DNA from: Isoetes taiwanensis
Taxonomy: Eukaryota > Streptophyta > Lycopodiopsida > Isoetales > Isoetaceae
Assembly (NCBI GenBank): GCA_021234155.1
Contig: JAJEKV010000047.1
Coordinates: 9,756,081 to 9,820,080, forward strand
DNA: 64,000 bases
Direction of reading: 5' to 3'
The position numbers and the translations under genes are program-made. This document shows, in pieces, positions 59,183-64,000 of the stretch; the stretch's first letter is position 1; every line of letters starts with the position of its first letter. The notes under the pieces were generated by a model that saw only the letters and a list, made by a program, of their open reading frames with translations, was not told where the DNA came from and made no database searches.

Positions 59183-59703
59183 CGAGGCTCATATGAGAGT
59201 GCAACTTATGTAGCTCTGACACTGGGACACCCAGGTGCTCCTACTCCACAATAGCTATGGCACTATCAATGGACATATAGAATGCCCTAAGCTGCCGCAT
59301 AAGCACACGGAGTGATGCTGCTATCCTATGTGCCTCAGTACCCACCTGAATCACATTGCTAACAAACTCTTGAGCAGAGAAGACTGCCTCCAGTTCGGCT
59401 GGATACATAACAGGATCAGGATGAGAGGCATCAATGCTAGAAGAAATCAAAGATTTTGGCACGGATAGAACTGGCTGCCGTACACCACCAATCGGGTCCG
59501 GGTCACCCTCCATCTTGAACCAGGATCTAAATATAGCCTGGCAGTGCAAGTGATCCACACTTGCTCTACAGTCCAGGGCCACGGCCCCAGCCAAGCACCT
59601 TCTGCTGCAAAATCCAACAAGGGCATCATAGAAGCTCGTGGGGACGTCTTGCCCAGACATGCCCAATGTCACACTGACATATATGGCAGTCCAGTCCTGT
59701 CCA
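59183..59703 (-). pseudogene. Second HUH-endonuclease copy, internally deleted
   Basis: The minus strand encodes YVSVTLGMSGQDVPTSF (motif I) and VDHLHCQAIF with the HUH pair, then jumps to the C-terminal part (SLISSSIDASHPDP, AASLRVLMRQLRAFYMS) without the tyrosine region. After a stop, SHMSLAR near 59195 matches the C-terminus of the copy at 21.8-28.5 kb (SHMNLAR). CCTGGCAGTGCAAGTG at the HUH motif is identical in both copies (27918 and 59538). It is bounded by the 3' ends of two LINEs in opposite orientation. Confidence 0.7.
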
Positions 59704-60260
59704 AGGAAGGAAGGAAGGAAGGTTCTTTTATCGTCCGCGGAGGCCAATCGGTCTATGGGACCCAAATTACACGGGTGCAGCAATCCCGTTGCTACCCGGA
59801 TTAAAAAACCCCCCCTTAGGAGGGAAAAACCGTCGCAGCAACAAGCCTACTGGCAGCTGTACAAATATACATATAGACATGAATTCCCGGCACCTCAGAT
59901 AGGCGTCCGGGGGCAAAGGTGAGTCCGCAGATCCAAAACCTCCTGGAGGTAGGAGCCAAGGGATCGAACTGACGGCGTACTGAGTAGCTCGTGCAGGGGC
60001 AGACCAGGTCGCACCAAGAGAATGTAGCGAGCCCGAATCTGACTATAGGCTGGACAGCTCTGGAAGGCATGACTTTCATCCTCAACAACCCCCAGCGCGC
60101 AACACTGACAAAGCCTGTCCTGGCGCGGCTCTCTGAAATGGTCATGGGCTTCACCAAAGATACTGGCGCATCAATCCACAGCTACCGCCTCTGCCCTCGG
60201 AATCATTGATTCTTCCACAGTGTTTCAGTCTTCCCTGAAGACTTAGATTGATGCTGGTAA
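59704..60260 (-). mobile_element. 5'-truncated LINE, minus strand
   Basis: Reading on the minus strand, GVVEDESHAFQSCPAYSQI (about 60095-60040) matches the C-terminus of the plus-strand LINE. It is followed by the shared 3' tail: CGACGGTTTTTCCCTCC, TTTTTTAATCC, GGGTCCCATAGACCGATTGG, GGACGATAAAAG and a TTCC simple repeat (59722-59704). It is inserted in the HUH copy. The 5' truncation point is not clear. Confidence 0.75.
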
Positions 60261-60392
60261 TCACAAGTTTGCTCAAGAACAGCTATGGCTTACAGTATGC
60301 TACCCTCTTTGGAAAAATATGGGTCTTATATACAGGGCATGAAACAGGGATATGAAGGGCTTCCCTTGAAGCCCAGGGGCTGATTTGTCTGC

Positions 60393-60539
60393 ATTCGGAA
60401 GCTGCGCAATAAAGATATTGCAGAGTACTTGATCTTGTGGCGAGGTCAATCACTCTCCGAAGCCACATGGGAGAGTGAAGAGTACGTGCAACAAAACCCT
60501 CATATGACTCAAAATCCGTGGAGGCCACGGAAAGATTAG
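60393..60539 (+). pseudogene. Chromodomain fragment of a Ty3/gypsy chromovirus-type element
   Basis: An open stretch reads IRKLRNKDIAEYLILWRGQS then LSEATWESEEYV, the typical chromodomain at the end of chromovirus-type retrotransposon integrase. It stops at 60539. A purine tract and LTR-like start follow. The rest of the element is absent. Confidence 0.65.
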
Positions 60540-60628
60540 CTGAGTCAATATGAGTTTAGTTACCTAGTACAATAAAATATGGGCTTGCATCAGGGATGGC
60601 AAGTCAGGACGTCCGCAAACTAAGAGCT

Positions 60629-60723
60629 ACGAAACCATGGTCACGAGGTGACCCAGGGAACGGGTTTCCGAAGGGACTAGATGACGAAACCATGGTCACG
60701 AGGTGACCCAGGGAATGGGTTTC
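60629..60723 (+). repeat. Direct repeat, 40 bp x 2, period 55
   Basis: ACGAAACCATGGTCACGAGG with TGACCCAGGGAA and GGGTTTC occurs at 60629 and 60684 with one difference, in the 3' untranslated part of the gypsy relic. Confidence 0.8.
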
Positions 60724-60756
60724 GAAATATACTCCCACAATCCTTGGGGGCCAAGG

Positions 60757-61005
60757 ATTTGAAAGGGGGAGGTATGTTATGAACATGACATGGGGCAAGG
60801 TAAGCTAAAATAAAAACCGCTAGCTATGGAAATAAATCCCTTATTAAGGGATGAGGTGGCATGACCCGATTGGGTGGGCAAGCCAACATCCAACGGGTTG
60901 GGCTATGACGCCGGGCAACATCCCGGATCAGCCTTGGAGGCATCGAAACCCTTGGGTCGTTCCAAAAAAATCTTTTTGGTTCCAGATGTTTTCTAAATTC
61001 CACTA
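60757..61005 (+). repeat. Polypurine tract and LTR remnant
   Basis: GAAAGGGGGAGGT (about 60759-60771) is a classic gypsy polypurine tract, followed by ATGTTATGAACATGAC as the likely LTR start. The LTR end is unclear; sequence homologous to a minus-strand ORF begins near 61010. Confidence 0.5.
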
Positions 61006-61009
61006 TCTC

Positions 61010-62125
61010 CATATGCGCATATTGCAGTAGCATCTCTGTTACATGTTATATGTCATTTTCATGTATGTCGAGCATGTCATACTTGTGGACTGTGAAGAAT
61101 TGTTTGCATAGCACTTCGAATTCTTCCATGAATGTTTGAATGCTGAAACTGCAGTCCGGAATGTGGTTCATCCCTTTTTCAAAAGCTTTTCTCAATTTAA
61201 TGTTATGGACAATTGTCAAGTCTGTTGTCCTGACATGTCCAATTGTGGAATCTATGAAATCTTTCAGATTTGGGTTGGAGCAAGGGCCCTTGTTACTTCT
61301 TGCTTCTGCAAAGATCATAAATGGTTTATACACCTCCTGTTTCATTTGATTCACATATTTCCAGGAAAATGTAGTCTTGTCTACAATCTCAATTCCCTTT
61401 TCCTGTAATGTTTCAAACAGGACAATGTTGAACACATTTCTGATATTGAATGCCTCCAAGCTTTTTGACAGAAATCTAAAGTGCACAATTCTGCCTTCTT
61501 TCTTATCTGTATTGTTCACTAGATGCTTCACCTGATTAATATCCCTGACGATAGTCCTTGGACTAGTCTTAAAGACCTACATACATATCACCCATTTAGC
61601 AACTTCCAGTATTTAAGGTAAAACAAATAGTGCAAAGTCTCAAAATATATTGCATAGTAGTGCAAAAAATAGTATTAATTCTCGCGCACTATTAAACTGT
61701 ATTTCGGCGCGTTTTCAATGCAAAAGAAATAAGTAGTGATCTCCAAGCACTACTAAATTATATTTCAGTACATTTTCAAAGCAAAAGATAAAAGTAGACG
61801 TCAAGCACGACAATTGCATATGTACATATTCTGCTTCAGAACATTGTATATACCGTTTAGGTATTTATTGGGGATTCTTCCACACATTCCAAATTATCAG
61901 GGGTGCATTCACTTAGAGATATGACATTATTTTCCTCCCTTGGTAAAGAAGTATCATCTTGATTACAATTGCTAGTCACACTGCTTTTCCCCGCAATCAT
62001 ACCTTTCTTGATAGTAGCCTCAGTCACAATTCTTGGTGGCTTCCTTGGGGTAAATTTTGGAGCCCTAATGGGCTGTGCATTTCTGAAACTAGCAGGTCTT
62101 CTCACTGCGGGAGTCCCGTGGTTGT
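61010..62125 (-). CDS. Unknown protein, two probable exons, partial
   Basis: A 531-nt open exon (61576-61046) starts after a canonical acceptor TATGTAG and encodes a well-formed protein segment (SPRTIVRDINQVKHLVNN, then TTFSWKYVNQMKQEVYKPF). It ends at TAA, but the same frame continues for about 35 codons beyond the stop (TEMLLQYAHMEIVEFRKHLE). Upstream, 62125-61857 is open with basic sequence (RAPKFTPRKPPRIVTEATIK) and no ATG. Joining the two needs a donor I could not place. No domain recognised. It may be a transposon gene or a decaying host gene. Confidence 0.35.
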
Positions 62126-62580
62126 TGACTTATGACCGTAAAAATATGGATAATAGGATGTTGACCAACAAGTCCAAAAATGGCCAATGTAATAGAGTTA
62201 TCTTTTGCAAAAGGAGCTTGTAATCTTCTAGCTTAAGAACAAAAGAATTGGAATGGATGATGATGTAAACGTATGAACTTCTAATCTCTCTATTTTTCAT
62301 GTCTATTGATGTAAGTGATGTAATCAATCACGTGCTAAAATACTCACCTGGTTGCAACGTGGATAGCTGCACACCTTTGGCTCAAAAGATACCACGGTTT
62401 AATAGCATATGTAAATTTAGCATGAAATTTTCGTGCTCACTCCTTATTGTTTTTTAAGGTTCATTGGATTTCGACATATTCTTACAACTATGCTAGAACT
62501 AGGGTCCATACATTTACACATCAGACCCCTGTACCCGTCCACCTCTGCGGCCGTCCACCTCTACTGCTCTCTGGAGCCTC
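62126..62580. other. Spacer, no gene recognised
   Basis: No signal seen. Confidence 0.35.
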
Positions 62581-62589
62581 TCTGGAAAA

Positions 62590-62700
62590 CTCAAGATCAA
62601 AGGAAACAAGGAACTACAAACCGAAGGAAACAAGGATCGAAGGAAATAAGGCACTACAGATCAAAGGAAACAAGGAACTACAGATCAAATGCGGATGAAA
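62590..62700. repeat. Short GGAAACAAGG-type tandem repeat
   Basis: Units such as GATCAAAGGAAACAAGGAAC are repeated about four times with variation. Confidence 0.65.
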
Positions 62701-62727
62701 GCCTGAGCATAACTCCAAGCAACGAAA

Positions 62728-62872
62728 AATCCCAACCCTCTTCTTCTACTTTCTTCGCTTCCTCACCCCGCCTAATACATCCTGCAATTCCGACTCCGGA
62801 AATCCCAACCCTCTTCTTCTACCTTCTTCGCTTCCTCACCCCCCCAATACATCCTGCAATTCCGACCTGGTA
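62728..62872. repeat. Tandem duplication, period 73 bp
   Basis: AATCCCAACCCTCTTCTTCT through CATCCTGCAATTCCGAC is present twice (starts 62728 and 62801), with few differences. Confidence 0.8.
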
Positions 62873-63160
62873 GCATCTGGCCGCTGGGCTTGGTGGGATC
62901 CTGCAATTCCGACATAGTACGATCTGTTCCGGCTTCCTTCCAGCAAAGGAGTGCCACTGCTGTGGCCTCCATGACCAGCAACACATGGCGCTCCACTCCA
63001 TCCTTAAACCATGGCTTCTATTGCACAAAAATAAAACCCATCCCCCCCTTTTCCGCCTAACCATTGCCAAAATCATACTAAACACATAATTTCGCAACCT
63101 TATTAGGAGGAAATTTTCCTGCTCTGAAATCGCAGTCCAAGTAGCTGGTTAGAGCATGGA
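62873..63160. other. Spacer, no gene recognised
   Basis: A third partial copy of CCTGCAATTCCGAC lies near 62899. No coding signal. Confidence 0.35.
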
Positions 63161-63164
63161 AACA

Positions 63165-64000
63165 GATACGGGCGTATTCTCTTTAGAATACGGCGAATAC
63201 GTAAAGTTAAAAAAAACCGTATTCCAAAAATGAATACGCCGTAAGGAAATGTCAAAACAGAATACGCACGTATTCCAGGGAATACGGGCCAGAATACGGC
63301 TGTATTAAGTTTTAAATGGGGAAAAAAAATCAACGTGCTGTCGTGCTCTGCTCTGGAGACCAAAATTGAGGCCGATCTTTGGCGCAGATTATGGTGATAT
63401 ACATTACATCTCTAAGTATTCGATTGCTTCTTTACAAAGAACGAAGTTTTAGCAGGGGATGCAAAGGCAGAATGTGTGAGAAGGGCAGATCCTGTGGAGA
63501 GGGCCATGTGTAACAGAGCCGGAAGCTAAAAAGAAGCAATTGTTAAGACAGAGGGAAGAAATAGGAAGGTGGAATTAAGAGCCGGAAGGTGCAAAGTAGA
63601 AAGGCGGAAGTCCAAACTAAAACTGCTGCTATAAATAAGAAGAAGAACCGACTAGATTTACGACAATAACAGCGGTTTAGAGGAAGCATATTTAGTGGAG
63701 GAACTACAGCAGCAGGGCGCTGGGCGCGTGACCTAAAATGGTCGTCGGATTTGTCCCACATGGAGATGAACAACCGAGAAGCGTAAAATTTACACCGAGA
63801 ACCTTAATGTTGTTATTATTGCAATAGAAGAATTTACAGTTTTCATATTTAAAAAATAGAGATTAAGCTGATAAGATCAAGTACAAATATGATATTTTTT
63901 GGAATATTCTAAGAGAATATTCCGTATTCTCCATATGCGTATTTCACGTATTCATATTCCATATTCATTTTTGGGTCCCCATATTTCCGTATGCGTATTA
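63165..64000. repeat. Element bounded by GAATACG/CGTATTC-rich segments, runs off the window
   Basis: Segments at 63165-63310 and 63895-64000 are packed with CGTATTC and its complement GAATACG, and share CCAAAAATGAATA in opposite orientation and TTCTCTTTAGAATA / TTCTCTTAGAATA. This suggests a repeat with terminal inverted, motif-rich ends enclosing about 580 bp of unrelated sequence. The right edge is cut by the window. Confidence 0.45.

Noticed and set aside
1-64000. CRISPR array, operons or ribosome binding sites
   Set aside because: The window is nuclear plant DNA with introns. The tandem repeats lack regular spacers.

Overview
This is an AT-rich, repeat-laden nuclear plant segment. The three intact host genes all belong to land-plant families and carry short GT-AG introns (plus one probable GC-AG intron): a secreted pectate lyase (minus, 12125-10385), a TPR protein (plus, 15071-16384) and a KpsF/GutQ-type arabinose-5-phosphate isomerase with SIS and CBS domains (minus, 51296-49880). 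Genes are far apart and the gaps are filled with old and young transposons. This density, together with a DUF7869-type transposon gene and an HUH-endonuclease transposon, suggests a large-genome non-seed vascular plant, most likely a fern. That assignment is inference; a gymnosperm is not excluded.

Layout. 0-3 kb: decayed retroelement pieces, including two sequences resembling an initiator-Met tRNA primer binding site, and a tandem array between tRNA-like repeats. 3.1-3.8 kb: an acidic ORF of unknown status with a TATA motif. 4.2-7.1 kb: a broken DUF7869 transposon gene. 8.0-10 kb: a LINE tail and poly(A)-tailed retrocopies, one with a clear target-site duplication. 10.4-12.1 kb: pectate lyase. 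15-16.5 kb: TPR gene. 17-21.5 kb: hairpins, tandem duplications and SINE-like units. 21.8-28.5 kb: a spliced, HUH-endonuclease gene whose last exon is split by a 4.8-kb CACTA transposon with an exact 3-bp target duplication. 29.1 and 46.4 kb: two inverted copies of a hAT MITE, each with a perfect 8-bp target duplication. 31 kb: a near-perfect hairpin. 33.2-42.4 kb: a Ty3/gypsy element lacking its RT core and with 3.8 kb of extra coding-like sequence after integrase. 49.9-51.3 kb: isomerase gene. 52.4-53.2 kb: a degenerate tandem array of about 190 bp period. 53.4-59.2 kb: a full-length but decayed LINE with tandem 5' monomers. 59.2-59.7 kb: a second, internally deleted HUH-gene copy wedged between two LINE 3' ends. 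59.7-64 kb: a truncated minus-strand LINE, a chromodomain/LTR relic, an unknown spliced ORF, short tandem repeats and a GAATACG-rich inverted element running off the window.

Two of the host genes concern the cell wall: pectate lyase cleaves homogalacturonan, and arabinose-5-phosphate isomerase feeds Kdo, a sugar of rhamnogalacturonan II. Their proximity is probably coincidental. The most interesting biology is the HUH transposon family, present twice and in both cases interrupted by other transposons.
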